From assembly GCA_014763885.1 (NCBI GenBank), contig JACXUO010000006.1, positions 1-46,763 on the forward strand: a stretch of DNA of 46,763 nt, read 5' to 3'. Shown here piece after piece: positions 12,987 to 21,833 of this stretch. The translations under genes were made by a program, and so were the position numbers. The number at the start of each line of letters is the position of its first letter. Position 1 is the stretch's first letter. The notes beneath the pieces were generated by a model. It was not told the DNA's origin and made no database searches. It saw nothing but the letters and a program-made list of their open reading frames with translations. This DNA is from Campylobacterales bacterium (lineage in GTDB: Bacteria > Campylobacterota > Campylobacteria > Campylobacterales > Sulfurovaceae).

Positions 12987-15900
12987 ATGCAAGATTTATA
13001 TACTTCATTCAAGGACAATTGTGGATTTGGACTTTTGGCATCCATCGACAATATTCCTTCTCATAAAAACCTCGAAGACGCAGTGACATCGTTAGAGCGT
13101 ATGATGCATAGAGGGGCCATTGCAGCAGACGGTAAAACAGGAGACGGTTCGGGGCTGTTGCTTTCTATGCCACGGTCGTTCTTTGCGCAAGAGGCAGATA
13201 AAGAGGGTGTAACCCTTCCTGAAACCTATGCAGTAGCAATGGTCTTTTCAAAAGATGACACGAATTTTGATGTGATCAAATCAGTATGTGAGAACAATGA
13301 CCTTCAAGTGATCTATACACGTACTGTCCCGGTGGATACCAATGCTTTAGGAAAGCAGGCGCTTGAGACACTTCCCAATATGAAACAGGTATTTGTCGCA
13401 CCCAAGTCTGCAGTAGCAAAAGAGCGTTTTGAAGCGCTGATCTACCTTTCACGCAAAGAGATCGAAGCAGCGTTGAAAGAAGATAAAGACTTCTATATCC
13501 CTTCATTCTCTACAGCCGTGGTATCATATAAAGGCCTTGTGATGCCAACGCATATCAAAGAGTTTTACCAGGATCTTGCAAACGAAAACTTTGAGATATC
13601 ATTCTGTCTTTTCCACCAAAGATTCTCTACGAACACACTGCCGCAGTGGAAACTTGCACAGCCATTTAGAATGATCGCACACAACGGTGAGATCAACTCT
13701 GTTACAGCCAATAGATTTAATGTTGCTGCCAAGATGAATGCAGTCAAAAGTGATGTATTCAGCGATGATGAGATGAGCAGACTGATGGATGTGATCCAGG
13801 ATGGTATGAGTGACTCTGCCAGCCTGGATAACTTCATGGAGTTCCTGAGAGTTAACGGTGTGGATTTCTTTAAAGCAGCGCGTTCAATGATCCCTGCCCC
13901 ATGGCACAATGCACCACATATGGATAGTGATCTTAGAGCATTCTATGAGTATGCAAGTACCTGCTTTGAGCCATGGGACGGTCCTGCAGCTGTGAGTATG
14001 ACTGACGGCCGTTATATCGGTTGTGTGCTTGACAGAAACGGTTTGAGACCATCGAAATACATCAAGACAACGGATAACAGACTTCTGATCTCATCAGAGT
14101 ACGGGGTACTTGAAATTCCGGAAGAGGAGATCGTTGAGCGTGGTAGACTTCAATCCGGTGAAATGATGGGAATCGACCTGAAGTTCGGTAAAGTGCTTTA
14201 TAACGAAGATATCAATGAGTATCTCAAAACGGGGCACCCGTACAACAAATGGCTTGGTGAAAACTTGAATTATCTTCAAGAGCATGTACCCAATACAACA
14301 GTAGAGAAGCCATACAGTGATCAAAAAGATATGGAGTCAAAACAGCGTTACTTTAACTATACGCTTGAACTGATCAGAGAAGTGATCAAGCCAATGGTCG
14401 AAGAGGGGAAAGAGCCGACTGCATCCATGGGTGATGATGCCCCTATCGCAGCGTTCTCTAAAGAGCAGAGAAACTTTACAGACTTCTTCAAGCAGAAATT
14501 TGCACAGGTCACGAACCCGCCGATCGACCCGATCAGAGAAAAAACAGTGATGAGCCTTAACACAGGTTTCGGTGAAGTAAGAAATGTGCTTTCTGATGAT
14601 GCAGAGCATGCAAAAAGACTTAAGACGGTACTTCCTATCATGTCATCTGAGAAATTCCATATCCTTCAGGAGTTCGGTGATGAGAACAACGAGAAGTATG
14701 ATCCTACTTATAAATGTGGATACTACGATACTACGTTTACACATGATCTCAAAGCAAGCCTTGATGCACTGATTGAAAAAATCATCGTAGATGTTAGAGA
14801 TAACGGTGTGAGAACGATCATCCTTGATGACAGGGGATTGTCTGCCAACAATAAAGTCATGCCTATCTTGATGGTAGTAGGGCGTCTAAACCAGACACTG
14901 CTTGAGCGTAAACTCAGACACCTTACTAGCGTAGTGGCTGCTACCGGAGAGGTATTTGATCCTCATTCAGCTGCATGTCTGATCGGATATGGTGCAGCAG
15001 CGATCTTCCCATACCTGCTTTACTATACGGTAGATACTCTGATTGATTTAGAGGGTGAAGAGCGTGCAGCTTTATTTAAAAAGGTACGTAGAGCGATCGG
15101 TGGCGGTCTGATGAAGATCATGTCAAAGATGGGTATCTCAACAATCTCCAGCTACAGAAACTCTAAATTGTTTGATGCGATTGGTCTCAGCGAAGAGATC
15201 ATAGAAGAGTGTTTCAAAGGGACAAGAGGGTTGCTTAAAGGGCTTGGATACAGTGATATCGAAGAGAGACTCAACAGCAATCACCAAAGAGCTTTCACAG
15301 ATGCATTCGAGGGTGAGAGACATGTACTCTACAAAGGTGGATTCTACAAATACAGAAAAGGCGAAGAGTTCCACGACTTCTCAAAAACCACGATCAGTGC
15401 GATCCAGAAAGCTGCCGAGACAGGAAGCAAAGAGGATTATGAAGCGGTTAAAAAACTTGTCAATGACAGACACGAAAAGTTTATCCGTGATTTCTTTGAG
15501 TTTAGAAGCGATAGAGCACCGATCAGTATCGATGAGGTAGAACCGCTGAGCGAAATCTTCAAGCGTTTCTCGACTGCAGCGATGTCTATGGGATCGATCT
15601 CCCAGGAAGCGCATGAGACATTGGCTGTGGCGATGAATACGATCGGTGGTAAGTCTAACTCCGGTGAGGGTGGTGAAGACGAAGCGCGTTACGGTACAAA
15701 CAAAGTCTCCAAGATCAAGCAGGTTGCATCAGGAAGATTCGGTGTTACACCTGAGTATCTACAAAATGCCGAGGAACTTCAGATCAAAGTTGCTCAGGGT
15801 GCGAAGCCTGGTGAAGGTGGACAGCTTCCAGGATCAAAAGTAACACCTCTTATTGCGAGACTCAGATACACCAAGCCCGGTGTGACACTGATCTCACCAC

Positions 15901-17408
15901 CGCCACACCACGATATCTACTCTATCGAGGATTTGGCACAGCTGATCTTTGACCTCAAACAGGCTAACCCCAGAGCAAAAGTTGCGGTAAAACTGGTGTC
16001 GACTGCGGGTGTCGGTACGATCGCTGCGGGTGTTGCGAAAGCCTATGCGGATAAGATCATTATCTCGGGTTCTGACGGTGGTACGGGTGCAGCACCGATC
16101 GGTTCTATCAGATTTGCGGGTAACCCTTGGGAGCTTGGTCTGGTTGAAGCGCACAATGCCCTCAAAGCAAACAACCTTAGAGGCCAGGTAACGGTAGAGA
16201 CTGACGGCGGACTTAAAACAGGTATGGATGTAGTAAAAGCAGCGATCCTTGGTGCAGAAGAGTATGCATTCGGTACCGCTGCACTGGTAATTGTGGGATG
16301 TATGATGCTGCGTATCTGTCACCTCAATACCTGTTCAGTAGGGGTTGCAACGCAAGATCCTAAACTGAGAGAGAGATTTACAGGGAACGTGCAAAAAGTG
16401 ATCAACTACTTCAACCTTATCGGTGAAGAGGTAAGAGAGATTCTTGCAAGTCTCGGTTACAGATCACTTGAAGAGATCATCGGTAAGACAGAACTGCTCA
16501 AAGTAGTCGATGATGAGTTTGCCAAGAAGTTTGAGTTTGAAAAACTGCTTGAAAAAGTGGAAGGTGTGGATACTTGCCAGGTAGCTTCTAATGAGCCGTA
16601 TGATCAAAACGAGTATGAAAAAGCGATCATTGAAGAGCTCCTTCCAACGATTGAAAATCCGGTGGCACCGATCACACTGACGAAAGAGATCAATAACCTC
16701 AATAGAAGTTTCGGTACGAGAATTTCGGGCGAGATCGCAAAACGTTATGGTAATGAAGGTCTTCCGGAAGGTACGATCAACCTTGACCTTACCGGTACAG
16801 CAGGTCAGTCACTGGGTGCTTTCCTCTCTAAAGGGATCAACATCAATGTCAAAGGTGCAGGAAACGACTATATCGGTAAGGGGATGAACGGCGGACGTAT
16901 CGTGATCACGGCTGATAAGATCGCAGGCGCATCGTTTGCACTTGGAGGAAATACTTGTCTGTACGGTGCGACAGGCGGTACTGTCTATATCAACGGTATG
17001 GTCGGTGAACGTTTTGCTGTACGTAACTCGGGTGTCACGGCAGTCGTAGAAGGAACAGGTGACCATCCATGTGAGTATATGACAGGCGGTGTGGTTGCGA
17101 TCCTCGGTAAGACCGGTGTGAACTTCGGTGCAGGTATGACAGGCGGTAAAGCATTTGTTTACGATATTGACGGCGGATTCTACGAAAAGCTCAACCTTGA
17201 ACTGGTTGAAGCATTCCGTATCGATACAGATGAGTACGATACAGAGATGTTCGAACTCAAAGAGCTTCTTAAAGATTACATCGAAAAAACAGGAAGCCAG
17301 AGAGCAACGGAAATCCTGGAAGGGTTCAGAACTGAGATCAGAAAGTTCTGGATGGTTGTTCCTAGAGGTACAAAGCCGACACTTGAGGCACAAAAGAAAG
17401 GTGAATAA
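12987..17408 (+). CDS. gltB: glutamate synthase large subunit
   Basis: This is a full-length 1473-aa GOGAT alpha subunit. After an 11-residue propeptide, C12 (NCGFGLL) is the N-terminal nucleophile of the glutamine amidohydrolase domain (about 12-400). A central domain is followed by the FMN/2-oxoglutarate barrel (about 830-1200). The 3Fe-4S cysteines are C1105, C1111 and C1116, and the C-terminal GXGXG beta-helix is rich in Gly (about 1220-1450). It makes two glutamates from glutamine and 2-oxoglutarate. The small subunit gltD, which delivers NAD(P)H electrons, is not adjacent: the next gene is a phosphatase behind a strong terminator. GltD must be elsewhere, or ferredoxin may serve. Confidence 0.97.
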   Translation: MQDLYTSFKDNCGFGLLASIDNIPSHKNLEDAVTSLERMMHRGAIAADGKTGDGSGLLLSMPRSFFAQEADKEGVTLPETYAVAMVFSKDDTNFDVIKSVCENNDLQVIYTRTVPVDTNALGKQALETLPNMKQVFVAPKSAVAKERFEALIYLSRKEIEAALKEDKDFYIPSFSTAVVSYKGLVMPTHIKEFYQDLANENFEISFCLFHQRFSTNTLPQWKLAQPFRMIAHNGEINSVTANRFNVAAKMNAVKSDVFSDDEMSRLMDVIQDGMSDSASLDNFMEFLRVNGVDFFKAARSMIPAPWHNAPHMDSDLRAFYEYASTCFEPWDGPAAVSMTDGRYIGCVLDRNGLRPSKYIKTTDNRLLISSEYGVLEIPEEEIVERGRLQSGEMMGIDLKFGKVLYNEDINEYLKTGHPYNKWLGENLNYLQEHVPNTTVEKPYSDQKDMESKQRYFNYTLELIREVIKPMVEEGKEPTASMGDDAPIAAFSKEQRNFTDFFKQKFAQVTNPPIDPIREKTVMSLNTGFGEVRNVLSDDAEHAKRLKTVLPIMSSEKFHILQEFGDENNEKYDPTYKCGYYDTTFTHDLKASLDALIEKIIVDVRDNGVRTIILDDRGLSANNKVMPILMVVGRLNQTLLERKLRHLTSVVAATGEVFDPHSAACLIGYGAAAIFPYLLYYTVDTLIDLEGEERAALFKKVRRAIGGGLMKIMSKMGISTISSYRNSKLFDAIGLSEEIIEECFKGTRGLLKGLGYSDIEERLNSNHQRAFTDAFEGERHVLYKGGFYKYRKGEEFHDFSKTTISAIQKAAETGSKEDYEAVKKLVNDRHEKFIRDFFEFRSDRAPISIDEVEPLSEIFKRFSTAAMSMGSISQEAHETLAVAMNTIGGKSNSGEGGEDEARYGTNKVSKIKQVASGRFGVTPEYLQNAEELQIKVAQGAKPGEGGQLPGSKVTPLIARLRYTKPGVTLISPPPHHDIYSIEDLAQLIFDLKQANPRAKVAVKLVSTAGVGTIAAGVAKAYADKIIISGSDGGTGAAPIGSIRFAGNPWELGLVEAHNALKANNLRGQVTVETDGGLKTGMDVVKAAILGAEEYAFGTAALVIVGCMMLRICHLNTCSVGVATQDPKLRERFTGNVQKVINYFNLIGEEVREILASLGYRSLEEIIGKTELLKVVDDEFAKKFEFEKLLEKVEGVDTCQVASNEPYDQNEYEKAIIEELLPTIENPVAPITLTKEINNLNRSFGTRISGEIAKRYGNEGLPEGTINLDLTGTAGQSLGAFLSKGININVKGAGNDYIGKGMNGGRIVITADKIAGASFALGGNTCLYGATGGTVYINGMVGERFAVRNSGVTAVVEGTGDHPCEYMTGGVVAILGKTGVNFGAGMTGGKAFVYDIDGGFYEKLNLELVEAFRIDTDEYDTEMFELKELLKDYIEKTGSQRATEILEGFRTEIRKFWMVVPRGTKPTLEAQKKGE

Positions 17409-17451
17409 GTTCGGTTTTGCCGAACTTGGAGTTCAGTGCTAAGCGTTTAGC
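17407..17451 (+). repeat. two stem-loops after gltB
   Basis: AAGTTCGG-TTTTG-CCGAACTT (17407-17427) overlaps the gltB stop codon and is a perfect 8-bp hairpin. A smaller hairpin, GCTAA-GCGT-TTAGC, lies at 17438-17451. With the terminator just beyond they form three stem-loops in a row at the gltB mRNA end, possibly protecting the 3' end or ending translation-coupled transcription. Confidence 0.55.
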
Positions 17452-17459
17452 GTTCATAT

Positions 17460-17483
17460 ATGCGTCTTTGACGCATTATTTTT
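17460..17483 (+). terminator. intrinsic terminator of gltB
   Basis: ATGCGTC-TTT-GACGCAT forms a perfect 7-bp stem with a 3-base loop, followed directly by TATTTTT. This is a standard Rho-independent terminator between gltB and the phosphatase gene. Confidence 0.85.
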
Positions 17484-17538
17484 CTACTGATAATTTCGTA
17501 CTTTCGGGATACCGAGCATCTTGCACGAAGGAAATACA

Positions 17539-18273
17539 ATGACGCCATTTATCCAAGCTGTTATGAATGCCAATGAAGAGATCTTCACTGCATTGCAAAA
17601 ATTCGACACATCATGGCGCGAAAAGAGTGAAGTCGGTGCCGGCGGGGATGTCAGCTCCAACCTTGATCTTTTCGCCGAAGAGATCTTTGTAAAGCACCTC
17701 GGTTCATTCGGTATGATCGAGTCGGAAGAGAGCGGATTGATCGGAGAGGGTGAGGAGCAGATCATTATCGACCCGATCGACGGCAGTTCCAATGCCCTTT
17801 CACAATTTCCTTATTATGGTACTTCTGTCGCCCGGATCAACAGGGAGGGGGTACTTGAGAGTGCCGTGGTCTGCAACCTTGCCAACGGGGATATTTTCAT
17901 CAAGGAAGCAGGTCAGGAAGCTGTGCAGGGAAAACTCTTCAGCCGGGAGTTCCGAGCGATAGGGGAGACGCCCGGAAGCGAGATAGGGCTCTTTGAAAAA
18001 GCTTATGCCAACGGTGCCCTGGTAGAGAAACTGCATCGGGAGAAGTTCAAGTTCAGAGCTCCCGGCGCAGTAGCGCTCTCTCTTGCCTATGCCCACAGCG
18101 TGGAGTTCGTGCTTTTTGTCGGGCCGTTCCGAATCTATGATTTTGCCGCAGGATTGGCACTTTGTGAAGGGCTTGAAGTGGTTGTTGATGAGGATTATGT
18201 TATAGTATCGAAAGATAAAAATATCGTTAAGAGGATCGTTGGATTAATCCAGTCGGTTTCAGTGGAGGAGTAA
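17539..18273 (+). CDS. inositol monophosphatase family protein
   Basis: This 244-aa lithium-sensitive-type phosphatase has the metal-binding motifs ESEESG (61-66), DPIDGSSN (78-85) and the C-terminal YDFAAGLALCEG. The family hydrolyses inositol phosphate, fructose-1,6-bisphosphate or 3'-phosphoadenosine 5'-phosphate (CysQ); the sequence alone does not decide which. ATG 17539 is used because AAGGA lies upstream; an earlier TTG in frame lacks one. It heads a unit with accD, whose ribosome site GGAGGAG overlaps this stop codon. Confidence 0.88.
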   Translation: MTPFIQAVMNANEEIFTALQKFDTSWREKSEVGAGGDVSSNLDLFAEEIFVKHLGSFGMIESEESGLIGEGEEQIIIDPIDGSSNALSQFPYYGTSVARINREGVLESAVVCNLANGDIFIKEAGQEAVQGKLFSREFRAIGETPGSEIGLFEKAYANGALVEKLHREKFKFRAPGAVALSLAYAHSVEFVLFVGPFRIYDFAAGLALCEGLEVVVDEDYVIVSKDKNIVKRIVGLIQSVSVEE

Positions 18274-18276
18274 ACA

Positions 18277-19110
18277 ATGTTTGGAAATTTGTTCAAAAAA
18301 GATGAGAGCGTAAAAGAGACACCCAATCAGTGGATAAAGTGTCCTAAATGTACCTCTTTGATGTTCTATAAAGAGGTCGAATCAAAGCTGAATGTCTGTC
18401 CGAAGTGTAATCACCACTTCCGCATCAGTGCGGAGAAGCGTATCGAAGCGCTTGTCGATGAAGGGTCGTTTGTCGAGATGGATGCCACTTTGGCTCCGGT
18501 CGATCCTTTAAAATTCTCAGACAAGAAGTCTTACAAGAAACGTATCGAAGAAGCTAAGGCAAAGACGGGAAAGAGCTCTTCTGTTATGAGCGGAAGCGCT
18601 ACGATCGATGGTCAGCCTGTGGAGCTTGCCGTATTTGACTTTTCGTTTATGGGGGGAAGCCTCGGTTCTGTAGAGGGAGAGAAGATCGTACGCTGTATCA
18701 ACCGTGCGATCGAAAAAGAGTGCGGCTTCATCATCGTCTCTGCATCAGGCGGTGCGCGTATGCAGGAGAGTACCTACTCACTGCTGCAGATGAGCAAGAC
18801 CTCTGCTGCGCTGAACAGACTGCACCAGAAAGGCCTGCCGTTTATCTCTATCCTGACCGATCCTACGATGGGAGGAGTATCGGCATCTTTTGCGATGCTG
18901 GGAGATATCATCATGGCCGAGCCTGATGCGCTGATCGGATTTGCAGGACAGAGGGTGATCAAGCAGACAGTCGGTGTGGACCTTCCTGAAGGGTTCCAGC
19001 GTGCCGAGTTCCTGCTTGAACACGGACTGATCGATATGGTGGTAAACCGTGCGGAGATGAAGCAGACGCTTTCTGATCTTTTCAAGCTCTTCAATAAAAA
19101 AGCAGGCTGA
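18277..19110 (+). CDS. accD: acetyl-CoA carboxylase carboxyltransferase beta subunit
   Basis: This 277-aa AccD has the N-terminal four-cysteine zinc finger C22-x2-C25 and C41-x2-C44. The carboxyltransferase core includes SGSATIDGQPVELAVFDFSFMGGSLGS, SASGGARMQES and LTDPTMGGVSASFAMLGD. With AccA it transfers the carboxyl group from carboxybiotin to acetyl-CoA to make malonyl-CoA for fatty acid synthesis in the cytoplasm. AccA, AccB and AccC are not in this window. It is translationally linked to the phosphatase gene upstream and followed 9 bases later by the thiE-like gene. Confidence 0.96.
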   Translation: MFGNLFKKDESVKETPNQWIKCPKCTSLMFYKEVESKLNVCPKCNHHFRISAEKRIEALVDEGSFVEMDATLAPVDPLKFSDKKSYKKRIEEAKAKTGKSSSVMSGSATIDGQPVELAVFDFSFMGGSLGSVEGEKIVRCINRAIEKECGFIIVSASGGARMQESTYSLLQMSKTSAALNRLHQKGLPFISILTDPTMGGVSASFAMLGDIIMAEPDALIGFAGQRVIKQTVGVDLPEGFQRAEFLLEHGLIDMVVNRAEMKQTLSDLFKLFNKKAG

Positions 19111-19119
19111 TCACCGGAT

Positions 19120-19698
19120 ATGGTACAAAACGCTTCTGCGAAGATCTACGCGCTTGTAGACAAAGAGACACTTCTTGGCCGAGGCGTCTCTCTTCTTTCC
19201 CACCTGGAACATCTCAAAAATTTTGATATTCCGATTCTGCAATACCGCAACAAAAACGGCACCCTGGAAGAAAAAAAGTCCGACCTGCTGCTGATCCGTG
19301 AACACTATCAGGGGATACTCATTGTCAATGATACGGTAGAGTTGATTGAGTTTGCCGACGGGCTGCATATCGGCCAGGAGGATATACGCGAGTATAGTGC
19401 TAATCTCAACGAATCAGTCAAAAAAGTGCGTGGCATGATCGGTAGAAAACTGCTGGGTCTCTCTACACACAATCTCTCCGAAATAGAAGAAGCCAACAGG
19501 CTTGATCTGGACTATATCGGGCTTGGTGCCTACCGCGCAACCCAAACAAAGTCTGAAGCCAATATCGGCGGTGAAGCACTATTGGAGGCTGCGAAACACT
19601 CCATCCACCCTGTAGGTATTATCGGAGGGGTAAAACTGGAGGATGAGTTTGAAGAGCCTATCCTCTATAAAGTGATCGGTTCAGCGCTCTATCGTTAA
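19120..19698 (+). CDS. ThiE-like thiamine phosphate synthase family protein
   Basis: This 192-aa TIM-barrel protein has ThiE landmarks: ILQYRNKN near residue 40, the phosphate/pyrimidine loop LIVNDTVELIEFADGLHIGQED, GLSTHNLSEIEEA, and DYIGLGAYRATQTK near the C-terminus. ThiE joins the pyrimidine and thiazole halves of thiamine. It is shorter than usual (about 205-215 aa), and the typical TxxKxxA segment is altered, so it could be a diverged paralogue such as a TenI-type protein. It ends at a TTAA shared with the convergent haem-binding gene. Confidence 0.75.
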   Translation: MVQNASAKIYALVDKETLLGRGVSLLSHLEHLKNFDIPILQYRNKNGTLEEKKSDLLLIREHYQGILIVNDTVELIEFADGLHIGQEDIREYSANLNESVKKVRGMIGRKLLGLSTHNLSEIEEANRLDLDYIGLGAYRATQTKSEANIGGEALLEAAKHSIHPVGIIGGVKLEDEFEEPILYKVIGSALYR

Positions 19699-20126
19699 TC
19701 CTTTTCTCTCCCGAATGTGGCCTCCAATCCTTGAATAAGAAGCTTCTTCTCCTCATCGCTCAGACGTGCTTCGGGGTGAGTGATCGTATAGCCAAATACC
19801 GGCATCTCTCCCTCTTCTAACTCTTCGGCTGCTTCTTCGCCTTCATTATGTTTCTGAAGCCCCCATACCGATACATTAAAGTGTTCCCGCCCCTCTTTGA
19901 CATGGTCTGAAATGATCCAGGAGAGCGGGGCGATATTGCTATACCATGGCCAATTGGTGGTATGTGAGTGGCAATCGGCACAGGTTCGGTCAAAAAGCGC
20001 TTTTGTTTTCGGTGAATCCCACTGCGGTTCTGCCTGAATCACGGGATTGGTATGGTCACGACCAAAAGGCAGAAATTGAATCAGGATCAATAGTATGATA
20101 AGTCCAAAAGCAAATTTTTTCATCAC
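19695..20126 (-). CDS. periplasmic haem-binding domain protein
   Basis: This 143-aa protein has a single N-terminal membrane or signal segment (FAFGLIILLILIQFLPFG). It carries the haem-binding domain that pairs CADCHSHTTNWPWYSNIAPLSWIISDHVKEGREHFN with PxFGYTITHPEARLSDEEK; CxxCH is the covalent haem c site (about residues 49-53). It likely acts as a small periplasmic cytochrome. It stands alone, convergent with the thiE-like gene (stops overlap at TTAA). Upstream at 20184 is a TGTGTA word like those in the sod/rhodanese regions. Confidence 0.82.
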   Translation of the reverse strand: MMKKFAFGLIILLILIQFLPFGRDHTNPVIQAEPQWDSPKTKALFDRTCADCHSHTTNWPWYSNIAPLSWIISDHVKEGREHFNVSVWGLQKHNEGEEAAEELEEGEMPVFGYTITHPEARLSDEEKKLLIQGLEATFGREKD

Positions 20127-20230
20127 TAAACTCCTTTTTTCTCTTAGAGTACTCCGTATGATACCTTTTGAGTGTTGCCTATGTGTGTAGTGACAAAATC
20201 AGTTGGGATTGATAAGCGGCGATGATGTAA
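20127..20230 (-). promoter_or_regulatory. upstream region of haem-binding gene
   Basis: This gap between the leftward haem-binding gene and the end of the CYTH-CHAD gene contains ATGTGTGTAG (20181-20190), including TGTGTA. An imperfect second half (TGTTGC, 20173) lies 11 bases away. It may be a weaker version of the tandem TGTGTA sites seen at 41169 and 46264. Confidence 0.3.
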
Positions 20231-21667
20231 TCAAAGATAAAGCAGTTTCTGATAGAGTGATTTCTCTTTTTTAAAGCTATCAAATGCCTTCTCAAAGGCA
20301 GCGAGTTTCTTCTCTTCTCTGGTTTGCATCTTTTTTTTCAATACTTTTAGTGATTTCTGTTTTTTATCTTTACAGTTTTTACAAAATGATTTGAGCTCTT
20401 TCTTCTGTACCTGAAGGTCATTGATCTCTCCCAGGAGAGTTTGTATCTTTTTAAGATGATCGAGTGCATTGTTCAGTGTATCCGGGGGGATGATCGGTGA
20501 GAGAAGTTCCAGAAGATATCGGAGCTTTTTAAACTCTATACGGAGTTTATGGTACGCCTTCTTATTGAAACCTTTTTTGAGCGGTTCCCCCTCTTTGAGG
20601 ATATCCTGAACGCTTTGGTTGATGATAGAGATCGCTACAAGGATCAACGGTTGTCGTGCAGACTCCTGATAGATCTCCTGCTTCTCTGCGTCCCGGCATA
20701 GTGCTATGAGTTCAGCGGATAAGGCTTCCCCCTCCATAAATGAAATAAGTTTTTTCTCAAGTTTTGCTTCTTTTTTCTGCAGGGAATGTTTCAGCTTATC
20801 CAAAGATTTTGTATTTTTGGAGCTGAGTTTCTTTGCAAAGATATCGATGTCACTCAGTGCCACATCATTATCCCGTTTGGCATTGGTATGCGCCATCAGT
20901 TTGGCAAGCAGCTTCTTATGTTTCTTCAACCATTTGGGGGCAAAAAAACGTTCAAACTCCTGCAGCAGTGCACGGAGTTTTCTCATACGGATACGAAACT
21001 GATGGAGTGCTTCGACATCTTTGGGATCACCTTGGAGTACGGTTTGGTAGGTTTTGATCTCGCTTGTCAGCTGGTAGATCATTGTATCGATCGCATCGGC
21101 TACGGGGAGGAAGGGTATGATCCGGAAAACTCCTTTATGCTCGTCGAGATACGTATGCTTGAGCTGAGGAGTCGGGAAAGTCTCAGAGTTGCTCAGGGCA
21201 GCGTTGTTAAAGGCATTATCATAGGTGACTTCAGTGACCAGAAACTTCTCAAAAATTTCCGGCAACCTGTAGGCATGGGCGCTCTTTTCATTCGGAAACT
21301 CGATTTCGAGATAGCATAACCCTTTTAATGTACCTTTGAAGAGATCCATCTCATAGGTGTCCCCCTGATATTCAAAGGTATAGCGCTCTTTGGTGATGAC
21401 GCGGCCCAATGCTTCTGATCTATGTGCTTCATACTCTTCTTGAGAGACTTCGAACTCTTTTTCTTCACGTACCATCCCTTCGCCGCTTTTGATCGTCTGA
21501 TAGAAGGTATCACCTTTTTTACGGTAACGTGTATAGGGAGAGGCGGGAGTAGAAACATAGTACTGCTCAAGGCGTACTTTTTTGTAAGGGATTTGATAAA
21601 AGTGCAATAACTTTTTTGCTCTGCAGGGCAAAAGCAGAAACTTGCGTTCTATCTCAAGCTCAGCCAT
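20231..21667 (-). CDS. CYTH-CHAD domain protein, putative triphosphatase
   Basis: This 478-aa protein has an N-terminal CYTH domain (about 1-155) with the signature EIERKFLL at 4-11, an RYRKKG basic strand and YLEIEFP, forming the tunnel that hydrolyses inorganic triphosphate with metal. A C-terminal CHAD domain (about 190-470) consists of His-rich helices (ALHQFRIRMRKLRALLQEF, YHKLRIEFKKLRYLLELL) that bind polyphosphate. The pairing suggests polyphosphate or triphosphate metabolism, perhaps at polyphosphate granules. No polyphosphate kinase is adjacent. The gene is single and leftward. Confidence 0.92.
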   Translation of the reverse strand: MAELEIERKFLLLPCRAKKLLHFYQIPYKKVRLEQYYVSTPASPYTRYRKKGDTFYQTIKSGEGMVREEKEFEVSQEEYEAHRSEALGRVITKERYTFEYQGDTYEMDLFKGTLKGLCYLEIEFPNEKSAHAYRLPEIFEKFLVTEVTYDNAFNNAALSNSETFPTPQLKHTYLDEHKGVFRIIPFLPVADAIDTMIYQLTSEIKTYQTVLQGDPKDVEALHQFRIRMRKLRALLQEFERFFAPKWLKKHKKLLAKLMAHTNAKRDNDVALSDIDIFAKKLSSKNTKSLDKLKHSLQKKEAKLEKKLISFMEGEALSAELIALCRDAEKQEIYQESARQPLILVAISIINQSVQDILKEGEPLKKGFNKKAYHKLRIEFKKLRYLLELLSPIIPPDTLNNALDHLKKIQTLLGEINDLQVQKKELKSFCKNCKDKKQKSLKVLKKKMQTREEKKLAAFEKAFDSFKKEKSLYQKLLYL

Positions 21668-21833
21668 CCGATACTCCTTTTGATATCTGCTATTCTACCA
21701 TAGTTTGGAATCAACAATGACAGCAAGAAGCAGGCCTGTCCAAATTTACCCCTGCGTGTAGGTGCAGAAGCTCTTTTTGATGAGAGGGAGAGAGATCCAC
21801 CCGTTTTTCCGGGGATGTGATGGATCACGTCTA

